In this document: in pieces, positions 42,707 through 51,477 of the stretch
Numbering within the stretch: the stretch's first letter is position 1
Layout of the letters: every line of letters begins with the position of its first letter
Source: Hahella sp. CCB-MM4
GTDB taxonomy: Bacteria > Pseudomonadota > Gammaproteobacteria > Pseudomonadales > Oleiphilaceae
Assembly: GCF_002260525.1 (NCBI RefSeq)
Contig: NZ_MRYI01000001.1
Location: 1 to 64,000, forward strand
Direction of reading: 5' to 3'
DNA: 64,000 nucleotides
The notes under the pieces: generated by a model
Seen by the model: the letters and a program-made list of their open reading frames with translations, nothing else
Databases searched by the model: none
Told to the model about the DNA's origin: nothing
Made by a program: the position numbers and the translations under genes

Positions 42707-43513
42707 ATAACAGCGGCTTTCCACGCCCATGGTCTTAAACGAATAAATTTCTGAAACCGCCGACCCCGAAGCCCCAAAACAACAATGCAGCGGCAACAGA
42801 TGCTCCTCCCGGGGGTGACAGAACCGGGCTGACGGGGCCTGCTCCCATTGTTCGAGTCTGGCGGTCCTCTCCTCTTCAGAGAGTTCCTGTCCGCTCATTA
42901 CAGCATCCAGCCACTGGGTGAAGTCTGCAATGGAAACACCTGCGGTTGGTGTTTTAGGTGAAAAAAATACTGAAAGGTTATGAAAGGAAAACCCTGATCC
43001 GATGATCATAATGTTTTGGGCGCGGAATTCTCGCAAAGCTCTCCCGACCCTGACATGCAACCCCGGGTCTAATGAAGCATCCAGAGATAACTGGACCACC
43101 GGAATATCAGCCTTGGGATATAGCATTCGCAGAGGTATGAACATTCCGTGGTCAAAGCCCCGGCGACCATTAATCTGGCTGGGAATCCCCTGCTCATTTA
43201 AATGCCGGCTGACAGCTGTGGCGAGCTCTGGCTTTCCGAGTGCGGGATACTTAATTCCGTATGACTCAGGCGGAAATCCGTAGTAGTCATAAATGAGGGA
43301 CGGGGTTGCGCCACCCGTTACTTCAACAGGCTGCGCTTCCCAATGAGCGCTGATCAATATGATGGCGGCGGGAGACGGGGGTAAACCGGTTCGGAGCTTT
43401 TCAAAAGTCCGTACCATCTCCGCATGCCCGGAGTGACCAAGCAGTGGCAAAGGCCCACCGCCATGGGAAAGAAAGAGGACAGGTGCAGCAGATATCTCAT
43501 TTGTACATGCCAT
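42692..43513 (-). CDS. LigB/DODA-type extradiol dioxygenase
   Basis: This 273-residue protein belongs to the 4,5-DOPA/class III extradiol dioxygenase family (YgiD-like). Metal and catalytic residues are visible: FLSHGGGPLPLLGH, ISAHWEAQPVEV, GFDHGMFIPLRMLYPKADIPVVQLS, GSGFSFHNLSVF and HPREEHLLPLHCCFGASG. It opens a catechol-type ring using Fe or Zn; the substrate is unknown. It lies 42 bases after the sigma-54 activator gene on the same strand and may be co-transcribed with it. Confidence 0.93.
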   Translation of the reverse strand: MACTNEISAAPVLFLSHGGGPLPLLGHSGHAEMVRTFEKLRTGLPPSPAAIILISAHWEAQPVEVTGGATPSLIYDYYGFPPESYGIKYPALGKPELATAVSRHLNEQGIPSQINGRRGFDHGMFIPLRMLYPKADIPVVQLSLDASLDPGLHVRVGRALREFRAQNIMIIGSGFSFHNLSVFFSPKTPTAGVSIADFTQWLDAVMSGQELSEEERTARLEQWEQAPSARFCHPREEHLLPLHCCFGASGSAVSEIYSFKTMGVESRCYLWNT

Positions 43514-43555
43514 GGTGCGACTTCCAGCCGATGGTATTACAACGTTTCATCTACC

Positions 43556-44911
43556 TTAGCGGTCCAGTTCCTTGAGCTTGCGATATAGGGTGCGTTCGCT
43601 GATTCCCAGTTCTCGGGCTAATGACAGCTTATCCCCCCGATAGGTATCCACTACCTGCGCCAGATAGGTTTTCTCAAGTTCCTCAAGAGGCATTATAACC
43701 CTAGGCAGGAATCGAGGCCTATTATCGGCGTCATTCTCTTTCGGCTCTTCGCCAGAGGTCAGATCATATTCACCAAGATCCATTTCCAGATGCTCAGGCT
43801 CTATGCTCTGTAAATCACAGAGTAGCACAGCCCGCTCCAGACGATTGCGCAATTCACGGATATTTCCGGGAAACGACTGTTTCTGCAGCCAGTTCATTGC
43901 ATCATTGGAAAGGCTCCGAGGCCGCTTTTGACTGATGACTTCCAGTATATGCCGGGCGATATGGGGAATATCCTCCCGACGATCGCGCAAGGAAGGCAGA
44001 ACAACTGGAAACGGACTGATGCGATAGTAAAGATCTTCCCTGAACCCGCCCACCCGGATCAGGGCCGGGAGAGATTTATGGGTGGCACAGATCAGACGAA
44101 AATCTGCCTGTTTGGAGGTAACGCTGCCAACAGGTCGGTAGGTCGCCGATTCAATCAGACGCAGAAGCTTCACCTGCATGGACAGAGGAATATCCCCGAT
44201 TTCATCCAAAAACAATGTCCCGCCACTGGCCGCTTCCACCAGCCCTTGCTTGCGCTGGTTGGCACCGGTAAACGCACCTTTTTCATAACCAAACAGTTCA
44301 CTTTCGAACAGCGAATCGGTAAGCCCTGAGCATTCCACCGTCACAAATGGTTTGCCTGCCCTGGGGCTGTGGTCATGAAGGTGTCTGGCGGCAAGCTCCT
44401 TGCCGGTCCCTGACTCTCCCAGCAACAGAACGCTGATATCCGAGGACGCAGCCCGGTTCAACAGATCCAGCATATGGGTGTAGGCAGGGCTGAATCCAAT
44501 CATATGTTTCTGTCCCTGCGCCTTGTATACCGGTGTCATGGTCTCGACAAAAAATTGAATTTCGCCTTTTTCGTCCCGAACCGGAGTCATCTCCACATCC
44601 ACATGCTCCTTCCCCTTAGGCGTGTTATGAATATGCAGAATGCGCTGACGTTGGCCGGTTTGCAGACTCTGGCGCAAAGGACAGGTCTCCCCTGCCTGGT
44701 CACAGGGCACGCTGTATCCATGGGAAACACGAAAACAATTCTGGTTGATCAAAGAAGCATCTTGCTGAAAGGTTTGCCGGTATAAATTGTTTGCCGCCCT
44801 TATGCGATATTCACGATCCAGAAGAACGGCAGGAGCAGGAATCGCTTCCAGCATAGACGTCAGCGAAGGGAGATTGAGGGGGAAAGCATCGGACATATCG
44901 TTCTGCCACAA
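43556..44911 (-). CDS. Sigma-54-dependent activator with a cysteine-bearing PAS domain
   Basis: This 451-residue protein has an N-terminal PAS domain ([32 protein letters not shown]) bearing [19 protein letters not shown], a possible metal- or cluster-binding cysteine set. The AAA+ domain follows: [15 protein letters not shown] (Walker A), [12 protein letters not shown] (the sigma-54 contact GAFTGA), [13 protein letters not shown] (Walker B). The C-terminal Fis HTH is [20 protein letters not shown]. It activates sigma-54 promoters in response to the PAS signal. No receiver domain. Targets are not visible; the dioxygenase gene follows. Confidence 0.95.
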   Translation of the reverse strand: MWQNDMSDAFPLNLPSLTSMLEAIPAPAVLLDREYRIRAANNLYRQTFQQDASLINQNCFRVSHGYSVPCDQAGETCPLRQSLQTGQRQRILHIHNTPKGKEHVDVEMTPVRDEKGEIQFFVETMTPVYKAQGQKHMIGFSPAYTHMLDLLNRAASSDISVLLLGESGTGKELAARHLHDHSPRAGKPFVTVECSGLTDSLFESELFGYEKGAFTGANQRKQGLVEAASGGTLFLDEIGDIPLSMQVKLLRLIESATYRPVGSVTSKQADFRLICATHKSLPALIRVGGFREDLYYRISPFPVVLPSLRDRREDIPHIARHILEVISQKRPRSLSNDAMNWLQKQSFPGNIRELRNRLERAVLLCDLQSIEPEHLEMDLGEYDLTSGEEPKENDADNRPRFLPRVIMPLEELEKTYLAQVVDTYRGDKLSLARELGISERTLYRKLKELDR

Positions 44912-44947
44912 ATAACACCTAGTCTGTCAAAATTGACATATAACTGT

Positions 44948-45001
44948 CCTCTGCACAACCACGGCCCTCTGCACAATCATGGCCCTCTGCACAACCACGA
45001 G
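44948..45001. repeat. Three 18-bp tandem repeats before the sigma-54 activator
   Basis: CCTCTGCACAACCACGGC-type copies lie at 44948-44965, 44966-44983 and 44984-45001. Two degenerate copies (CCCCCTACACAACAGCC, CCCCCAGCACAACC) extend to about 45045. They lie between the activator start and the HD-GYP gene end. Confidence 0.9.
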
Positions 45002-45081
45002 CCCCCTACACAACAGCCATTGCCCCCAGCACAACCGGAAACACAGCTCAGGGAGTTAAAAGTGATCCAGCTGCCAAGTTG

Positions 45082-46212
45082 TCAGCCGTAAGTGTTCTCC
45101 TGGAACGCCCGCTGAATTTCCTCCACTTCTTCAAGATTTTGCAGCAGCGCCTCGACGCACCGGCGATCCAGTTTTGTGCCTGCCAACTCCTGCAATTTGG
45201 CGAACGCTTTGTCATTACTCCATGCATCCTTGTATGGTCGTCGGCTGGTTAACGCATCAAACACATCAGCCACGGCGACTATTCTGGCCTCCAGTGGAAT
45301 GGACTCCGCAGCCAATTGATCGGGATAACCCCGTCCGTCCCAGGACTCATGATGATGCAAAACAATATTTCGCAGCATCTCCACATGAGAGACTCCGTCC
45401 AGCCCATAGTTTTCCAGTAAGCGGTCAATGAGTCTCCGCCCTTCTTCGGAGTGGGTTTGCATGATGGAAAACTCGTTGTCATCCAAAGGGCCGGCTTTGA
45501 GGAGAATCCTGTCAGGTATGGTCAGTTTTCCCAGATCGTGCAGCGGGGAAAACATGAATACATGTTCCACAAACTGATCATCCAGCTCCATATCCCCGGC
45601 CAGATTTTTCGCAATCAGACGAGCATAACGGGACATTCGCTCAAGATGTCCTCCGGTTTCCGGATCCCGGGAATGAGTCATATCCAACGCGGACTTTAAG
45701 GTCGCCAGCAGAGTACGGATCTTGGCTATCTCGTTATACACCATCAACGTAATCATATGACCGATGACATCCAATTCCGTCATAGACCGTTCCGTAAACA
45801 CGTTAGGCTGATCAGAATTAAAGAAGACAAATCCCAAAAAGCGTTCATCCCAGATCAGCGGCATGGTGTAACTGGCCCGATAGCCAGCATCGTATATGGT
45901 TTTCGTATGCTGATGGTCGCCGTCATTAAATACCGCCAGATCCTGTACAACCCGCGGTCGTCTGTTGCTGGCCACTTCCTGTAACGACCGGCAGTCTGCA
46001 AGTCGGGCGTGGTAATGATTCAGTGGGCTGGTCCGCTCACTGCTGTAGGCATAGGTACGCAGATAATCCGTATTACTGTCATACAGAGCCACGGCCAGGC
46101 GTGAGATATAGGGCATATGCTCACTCAAAATCTGGTGCATGTACTTCAACTTACCCACTATCGAGTTATGCTGGTGCAACCCATTCCAGGCATCTATGTG
46201 GCTATATGACAT
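45082..46212 (-). CDS. GAF-HD-GYP c-di-GMP phosphodiesterase
   Basis: The start is ATG at 46210-46212, eight bases after AAGGAG. The 376-residue protein has an N-terminal GAF-like domain (residues ~20-165: LSEHMPYISRLAVALYDSNTDYL...GFVFFNSDQPNVFTERSM) and a C-terminal HD-GYP domain: HDLGKLTIPDRILLKAGPL, then HHHESWDGRGYPDQL with HHE and GYP intact. It likely hydrolyses c-di-GMP in response to a small-molecule signal. It stands alone between tandem repeats and a 0.5-kb gap. Confidence 0.94.
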   Translation of the reverse strand: MSYSHIDAWNGLHQHNSIVGKLKYMHQILSEHMPYISRLAVALYDSNTDYLRTYAYSSERTSPLNHYHARLADCRSLQEVASNRRPRVVQDLAVFNDGDHQHTKTIYDAGYRASYTMPLIWDERFLGFVFFNSDQPNVFTERSMTELDVIGHMITLMVYNEIAKIRTLLATLKSALDMTHSRDPETGGHLERMSRYARLIAKNLAGDMELDDQFVEHVFMFSPLHDLGKLTIPDRILLKAGPLDDNEFSIMQTHSEEGRRLIDRLLENYGLDGVSHVEMLRNIVLHHHESWDGRGYPDQLAAESIPLEARIVAVADVFDALTSRRPYKDAWSNDKAFAKLQELAGTKLDRRCVEALLQNLEEVEEIQRAFQENTYG

Positions 46213-46724
46213 GCAGACTTCTCCTTTACCTGACAGATGTAGCAACCGGTTCAGCCAATAGAATACTGGTGACTGTTAAAACAGCCCTGGTAACCATCGG
46301 AATGACATTACTAACTATAGCATTCTCTCTTTGAGCCGAAGAACTGCCAAAAATGGCAAGCCGCCCGCCACTAGTGTCAGACAAATAGCACCTCAAGTAA
46401 AAGATCCAACACGCTGTCATATTTAGAAGAAATTAATATATAGTTATTTCATATGGTTATATTGAAGCGAAAAATAAGGTTAGAATGGCCCACCCTTTGC
46501 AATACATTCAGGTATATGTAGAAACAAGCAGCATGCCCGATGACAAAATCGTGTGCGATAGAAGGTGACGGCTTGTGCTTATTCAGCACTCATTACCTCT
46601 TCTTGATACGCCAGAAATGTCAGGCATGGGCCACCTGAAAACCGGATCCTGATACAAGAACCGGATGAAAAACAGGAACTGGATCTATAGTAACTGGATC
46701 TATAGTAAGAAGTAGCGCTGCCGA
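46213..46724. other. 0.5-kb intergenic region upstream of the sulfide genes
   Basis: No gene is convincing here. An A+T-rich stretch at about 46430-46462 (AATATATAGTTATTTCATAT, then GGTTATATT) has imperfect two-fold symmetry (ATATAG.../...TATAT) and is a candidate operator for the downstream sulfide genes; AT-rich operators are known for the BigR/SqrR type. No regulator gene is adjacent, so this is conjecture. A 15-bp tandem repeat lies at 46677-46706. Confidence 0.4.
46677..46706. repeat. Two 15-bp tandem repeats before the MBL-fold gene
   Basis: AACTGGATCTATAGT occurs twice in succession (46677-46691, 46692-46706), identical in both. It lies 18 bases before the possible first ATG of the MBL-fold gene, so it could affect the leader or ribosome site. 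A related ACCGGAT pair is scattered just upstream. Confidence 0.9.
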
Positions 46725-46739
46725 ATGATGAGGTTCAAC

Positions 46740-47639
46740 ATGACTAAAGCCATTCCATTTTTGCCCGATATGGAAACACATCCACAGGTCATCGCTTTCT
46801 TTGACGAGCCGACCAATACATTCTCTTATATCGTCAAAGACCCCAATTCCAATGCCTGTGCCGTGGTAGATTCGGTCATGGATTTTGACTACCCCAGTGG
46901 GCACACCAGCTATGAAAGCGCTGATAGGATCATTCAGTACATCAGAGGAAATCATTTGACTCTGGAATGGATTATCGAGACCCATGTCCATGCGGACCAT
47001 CTGTCTGCTGCGCCTTACATTCAGGAAAAGCTGGGGGGCAAACTGGCAATCGGCAACGCCATCACCACCGTCCAGGACACCTTTGGCAAGATCTTTAATG
47101 AAGGCACCGAATTCCAGAGAGACGGTTCACAGTTCGATAGGCTTTTCGCCGATGGTGACAGCTATACCATCGGCACCATGACGGCTTATGCCATGCATAC
47201 TCCCGGCCATACCCCGGCCTGCATGACCCATGTTATCGGTGATGCCGCTTTTGTCGGGGACACTCTATTCATGCCGGATGGTGGAACTGCCCGGGCGGAT
47301 TTTCCCGGCGGTGACGCCGGAGTTCTGTTTCAATCGATCAAACGGGTCCTCTCAATGCCCGGGGACATGCGGTTATTTATGTGTCACGACTACATGCCCA
47401 ACGGTCGGGAGCCACAGTGGGAAACCACAGTAGAAGCAGAACGCAGAAACAATATACATATCAAGGACGGCACTTCCGAAGAGGACTTCGTCAATATGCG
47501 AGAAGCCAGAGATAAAACCCTGGGCATGCCCAGGCTGATTATCCCAAGCCTTCAGGTGAACATGCGGGCAGGCCATCTGCCTCCACCGGAAGAGGAAAAC
47601 GGCAAGGTATACCTCAAAGTTCCCGTCAACATCCTTTAA
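46740..47639 (+). CDS. MBL-fold persulfide dioxygenase-like protein (ETHE1/Blh type)
   Basis: The ATG at 46740 begins a metallo-beta-lactamase-fold protein of 299 residues; an in-frame ATG at 46725 is possible. Motifs: ETHVHADHLSAAPYI (HxHxDH), HTPGHTPACMTHVIGDAAFVGDTLF, LFMCHDYMPNGREPQWETTVEAE. These fit the glyoxalase II/ETHE1 group and especially the Blh proteins of sulfide-responsive operons, which oxidise glutathione persulfide. The next gene (DUF442-SQR fusion) and the SulP gene share its strand and topic. Confidence 0.88.
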   Translation: MTKAIPFLPDMETHPQVIAFFDEPTNTFSYIVKDPNSNACAVVDSVMDFDYPSGHTSYESADRIIQYIRGNHLTLEWIIETHVHADHLSAAPYIQEKLGGKLAIGNAITTVQDTFGKIFNEGTEFQRDGSQFDRLFADGDSYTIGTMTAYAMHTPGHTPACMTHVIGDAAFVGDTLFMPDGGTARADFPGGDAGVLFQSIKRVLSMPGDMRLFMCHDYMPNGREPQWETTVEAERRNNIHIKDGTSEEDFVNMREARDKTLGMPRLIIPSLQVNMRAGHLPPPEEENGKVYLKVPVNIL

Positions 47640-47683
47640 CGAACATCCAGCGCGGCAGCCTCAGCCTGGTGTTGAGGATGCCG

Positions 47684-47706
47684 GCGGTTATCCAGTGGAT
47701 AACCGC
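47684..47706. other. Perfect 10-bp stem hairpin between sulfide genes
   Basis: GCGGTTATCC-AGT-GGATAACCGC is a perfect inverted repeat with a three-base loop. It lies between the MBL-fold gene stop (47639) and the DUF442-SQR start (47782). There is no T run after it, so it may tune expression or stabilise mRNA, or be an operator. Confidence 0.6.
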
Positions 47707-47781
47707 TTCTGCCAGGTGACATGACTGTACCACAGTCAGGCGTATGTGATGACCAAGACTAAAACAAGAGGTGAAACCTAT

Positions 47782-49455
47782 ATGCAATTCAAGCAACTAA
47801 CTCCTGATCTCTATGTTTCGGGACAGATTCTGCCCACCGAAATCGCGACAGCGGCTGAGCATGGCATCAAGACCATCATATGCAACCGTCCGGACGCGGA
47901 AAGCAGCGATCAACCCAGCTTCGCGGAAATGGAAGAGGAAGCCGCCCGCCACGGCATCACTATCCATCATTTACCCGTGATATCAGGACAGGTTACGGAC
48001 AACGATGCATTGGCAATGGACACATTGCTTGATCAGGCAATCCGCCCGGTTTTGGCCTATTGCCGCACCGGAACCCGCAGCACACAGTTATGGGCTCTGG
48101 CCCAGGCACTCAGCGGTGAAGACATTCATCAGCTTGAGACCACAGCGAAATCCATCGGCTATGACGTCTCTCCCCTACTGCAACGATTTGAAAAAGACTT
48201 CCAGCAAGCCGAAGCCAGCAAGCCTTCGATGACTTATGAAGTCGTTATCGTAGGCGGCGGTGCGGCTGGTATCGCCGTGGCCTCCAGCCTGCTGTCCCGC
48301 TTCTCTGACATCAAAATCGGTATTATTGATCCGGCAGAACATCACTATTACCAGCCAGGCTGGACCCTGGTGGGCGGGGGAGTGTTCAAACCGGAAAATA
48401 CTGAGCGTCAAATGGCGTCTCTGATTCCCCGCCATGCTCACTGGATAAAGGCCGCTGTCGCCTCCTTCGAACCGGAAAAAAACCAGTTGATGCTGGAGGA
48501 TAACCGTATTGTTCAATATCGCCGGCTGATTGTTGCTCCAGGCTTGAAGCTGAACTGGGACGGCATTGAAGGACTGGCAGAAACACTGGGCCATAACGGC
48601 GTGACCTCCAACTACCGCTATGATCTTGCGCCTTATACCTGGCAGTTGGTGCAACAGCTTAAAAGCGGCCGGGCGATATTCACTCAGCCGCCAATGCCGA
48701 TCAAATGTGCAGGCGCTCCCCAAAAGGCCATGTATCTCTCCGCGGACCATTGGTATCGCACAGGCGTCCTTGGCAACATCGACATTCAGTTTTATAACGC
48801 AGGCGGCGTTTTGTTCGGGGTTAAGGAGTATGTCCCAGCCCTGATGGAATACGTTGAACGCTATAAGGCAAAACTGAATTTTTCCCATAATCTGATCAGG
48901 ATCGATGGCCCCTCAAGAACGGCCTGGTTTGAACACTCTCTCGCGGACGGCGAAAAAGAAGTGGTTGAGACTGAGTTCGACATGATCCACGTCTGCCCCC
49001 CACAACAGGCACCGGACTTTATTCGCCGCAGCCCTCTCGCCGACGCTGCCGGTTGGGTGGATGTCGACCAGAATACCCTGCGGCATAAACGCTATGAGAA
49101 CATCTGGTCACTGGGCGACACCATGAATGCTCCCAATGCAAAAACAGCGGCGGCAGCACGCATGCAGGCGCCGGTAGTGGCCAATAACGTACTGCATGAT
49201 ATGGGGCTGGGCACAGGAATAGCCCATTACAACGGCTACGGCTCGTGCCCATTGACGGTTGAACGGGGGAAAATCGTCCTCGCCGAGTTTGGCTATGGAG
49301 GCAAACTGCTACCGACCTTTCCATCCTGGTTGCTGGATGGAACCAGGCCGACCCGCAGCGCCTGGATACTCAAAGAGAGAATCCTTCCTCCCGTATATTG
49401 GGAGGCTATGTTGAAAGGTAAGGAATGGCTGACCAAACCAACAATTGTTGAGTAA
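47782..49455 (+). CDS. DUF442 phosphatase-like domain fused to a sulfide:quinone reductase-like flavoprotein
   Basis: The start ATG at 47782 follows GAGGTGAAACCTAT. The 557-residue protein combines residues ~1-120 of DUF442 type (LTPDLYVSGQILPTEIATAA...; P-loop RPVLAYCRTGTRSTQL, a Cx5R motif) with an FAD domain (VVIVGGGAAGIAVASSLLSR; QPPMPIKCAGAPQKAMYL; IWSLGDTMNAPNAKTAAAA). In SQR, cysteines near PxxC and GDxC form the redox pair; the first is kept (PIKCAGAP) but the second position reads GDTMN, lacking Cys. It likely processes sulfide or persulfide with the MBL protein. Confidence 0.9.
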   Translation: MQFKQLTPDLYVSGQILPTEIATAAEHGIKTIICNRPDAESSDQPSFAEMEEEAARHGITIHHLPVISGQVTDNDALAMDTLLDQAIRPVLAYCRTGTRSTQLWALAQALSGEDIHQLETTAKSIGYDVSPLLQRFEKDFQQAEASKPSMTYEVVIVGGGAAGIAVASSLLSRFSDIKIGIIDPAEHHYYQPGWTLVGGGVFKPENTERQMASLIPRHAHWIKAAVASFEPEKNQLMLEDNRIVQYRRLIVAPGLKLNWDGIEGLAETLGHNGVTSNYRYDLAPYTWQLVQQLKSGRAIFTQPPMPIKCAGAPQKAMYLSADHWYRTGVLGNIDIQFYNAGGVLFGVKEYVPALMEYVERYKAKLNFSHNLIRIDGPSRTAWFEHSLADGEKEVVETEFDMIHVCPPQQAPDFIRRSPLADAAGWVDVDQNTLRHKRYENIWSLGDTMNAPNAKTAAAARMQAPVVANNVLHDMGLGTGIAHYNGYGSCPLTVERGKIVLAEFGYGGKLLPTFPSWLLDGTRPTRSAWILKERILPPVYWEAMLKGKEWLTKPTIVE

Positions 49456-49524
49456 GAGACCTTACAAGGCTGTCGTAATGTCGATATTAAGGCTTATCAG
49501 AGAAAGTCAGAGAAAAGAGGTGAC

Positions 49525-51249
49525 ATGAGGGGATTGCGTAAGTATCTGCCCATCCTGGAGTGGGGCAAACAATATAATCGCGACACACTGACCAGCGATC
49601 TGGTGGCAGCTTGTATTGTCACCATTATGCTGATCCCTCAGTCCCTCGCTTACGCATTACTGGCAGGGTTACCTGCCGAAGCGGGTTTGTATGCTTCGCT
49701 ATTGCCACTGGTTGCTTATGGCATTTTCGGCACCAGCCGGACATTGGCCGTAGGACCTGTGGCCGTTGTATCACTGATGACCGCGGCGGCGATTGGCAGT
49801 CTCGGATTCAGCGATCTCACAGATAAGCTGCTCGCTGCCGCATGTCTAGCCTTATTGTCGGGTGGATTCCTGATGATATTGGGCGTTTTGCGTCTGGGAT
49901 TTCTTGCCAACTTCCTGTCACATCCGGTGATTGCCGGATTCATTACCGCCTCGGGAATCATCATCGCCCTGAGCCAGCTCAAACACATCTTTGGCATCAA
50001 AGCCAGTGGGGATAACCTGATCCATTTGCTTCACGGGTTATTGTCCAATATAGGAGAAATCAACGTTCCCACGGTTATCATAGGTGTGGCAGCCACAACA
50101 TTTCTGTTCTGGGTGCGAAAAGGCCTGCAGCCTCTCCTGCTGAAACTCGGCATGTCGAAACGTTATGCCGATCTGGCGTCCAAAACCGGCCCCGTGTTCG
50201 CCGTTGTGGTCACCACACTGGCGGCCTATTTGCTGGACCTGGGCAGTCAGGGCGTCGCCCTGGTCGGTGATGTTCCGAGTCAGTTACCAGGCTTCTCGAT
50301 CCCCAACATCTCGATGGATTTCTGGCTGGCATTGGCTGGTCCGGCTGCCCTCATCTCCATTATTGGTTTTGTGGAATCCGTATCCGTTGCACAAACCCTG
50401 GCCGCCAAACGGAGACAACGCATTGATCCAAACCAGGAGTTGATTGCCCTTGGCGCGGCCAATATCGCTGCGGGCTCAACTCAAGGTTTTCCAGTCACCG
50501 GCGGCTTTTCCCGTTCCGTGGTCAATTTTGATGCCGGCGCAGAAACCCCGGCGGCCGGTATGTTTACCGCTGTGGGTATCGCCCTGGCCACCTTACTGTT
50601 AACCCCGTTGCTGGCTTATCTTCCCAAGGCAACTCTGGCGGCAACCATTATTGTCGCAGTTCTCTCCCTGGTGGACCTGTCAATTCTTGGTAAAACATGG
50701 CGTTATTCCAAAGCGGATTTTATTGCTGTCAGTGCCACGATCATTGTGACACTCACCATGGGGGTCGAACTCGGTGTCTCAGCGGGGGTGTTGTTGTCGA
50801 TCATTATCTTTCTGCTGAAAACCTCCCGTCCTCACATGGCCATCGTCGGTCAGGTAGAAGGGACCGAGCATTACCGTAATGTGGAACGCCACCAGGTCAT
50901 CACCCATCCCAATATCCTCTCTGTCAGGATTGACGAAAGCCTCTATTTCGCCAATGCCCACTACCTGGAAGACCAGATCGACAGCATGGCCGCAGAACGC
51001 CCTTCGTTGCGCCATGTCGTGCTGATGTGTACGGCCGTCAACGCCATCGACATGAGCGCACTGGAATCGCTGGAAGCTCTGAACAGACGGCTAACCGACA
51101 GGGGTATCAAGCTGCACATGTCCGAGGTGAAAGGCCCCGTGATGGACAACCTGAAACACAGTAGCTTCTTGCAGCACCTTAGCGGCAATGTCTATCTTTC
51201 CCAACATCGCGCGGTATCCGACCTGATGGAACACGACTACTGCATCTGA
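49525..51249 (+). CDS. SulP-family anion transporter with a STAS domain
   Basis: This 574-residue inner-membrane protein has about 10-12 helices in the first ~410 residues (LVAACIVTIMLIPQSLAYALLAGLPAEAGLYASLLPLVAYGIFGTSRTLAVGPVAVVSLM, a SulP signature) and a C-terminal STAS domain (ILSVRIDESLYFANAHYLEDQI...TAVNAIDMSALESLEAL). It likely carries sulfate, bicarbonate or another anion. It follows the DUF442-SQR gene by ~70 bases and its ATG has GAGGTGAC directly upstream. SulP transporters occur beside Blh/SQR genes, so sulfate or sulfite export/import is a reasonable guess. Confidence 0.95.
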   Translation: MRGLRKYLPILEWGKQYNRDTLTSDLVAACIVTIMLIPQSLAYALLAGLPAEAGLYASLLPLVAYGIFGTSRTLAVGPVAVVSLMTAAAIGSLGFSDLTDKLLAAACLALLSGGFLMILGVLRLGFLANFLSHPVIAGFITASGIIIALSQLKHIFGIKASGDNLIHLLHGLLSNIGEINVPTVIIGVAATTFLFWVRKGLQPLLLKLGMSKRYADLASKTGPVFAVVVTTLAAYLLDLGSQGVALVGDVPSQLPGFSIPNISMDFWLALAGPAALISIIGFVESVSVAQTLAAKRRQRIDPNQELIALGAANIAAGSTQGFPVTGGFSRSVVNFDAGAETPAAGMFTAVGIALATLLLTPLLAYLPKATLAATIIVAVLSLVDLSILGKTWRYSKADFIAVSATIIVTLTMGVELGVSAGVLLSIIIFLLKTSRPHMAIVGQVEGTEHYRNVERHQVITHPNILSVRIDESLYFANAHYLEDQIDSMAAERPSLRHVVLMCTAVNAIDMSALESLEALNRRLTDRGIKLHMSEVKGPVMDNLKHSSFLQHLSGNVYLSQHRAVSDLMEHDYCI

Positions 51250-51477
51250 CACAGCCCCGTCTCAAATGCAGAATGATGTTCAATACAGGGAGGTCCAACG
51301 TCCTGTTTATGATATTCATCAATATATTCCCGCTCCGGCAAGCCTATGCTAGGGCCTGTTCACACTTATTTCGCCGGCCACTGCTGTGATCAATGATCAG
51401 CTATAAAACAGGGGCTAGCGTATAAACATGAAGGCCCTAACTCAGGCACACAATAACAAAGATAGGCGGAGTGTCTC

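Noticed and set aside
41606-45045. Tandem repeats as a CRISPR array
   Set aside because: Repeats are directly adjacent with no unique spacers, of differing units, and no cas genes are present.
46226-46420. 64-residue minus-strand frame upstream of the HD-GYP gene
   Set aside because: No ribosome site or domain, composition like intergenic DNA.
48175-48888. 237-residue minus-strand frame opposite the DUF442-SQR gene
   Set aside because: It lies wholly antisense to a gene with clear FAD-domain motifs; no ribosome site and no recognisable domain.
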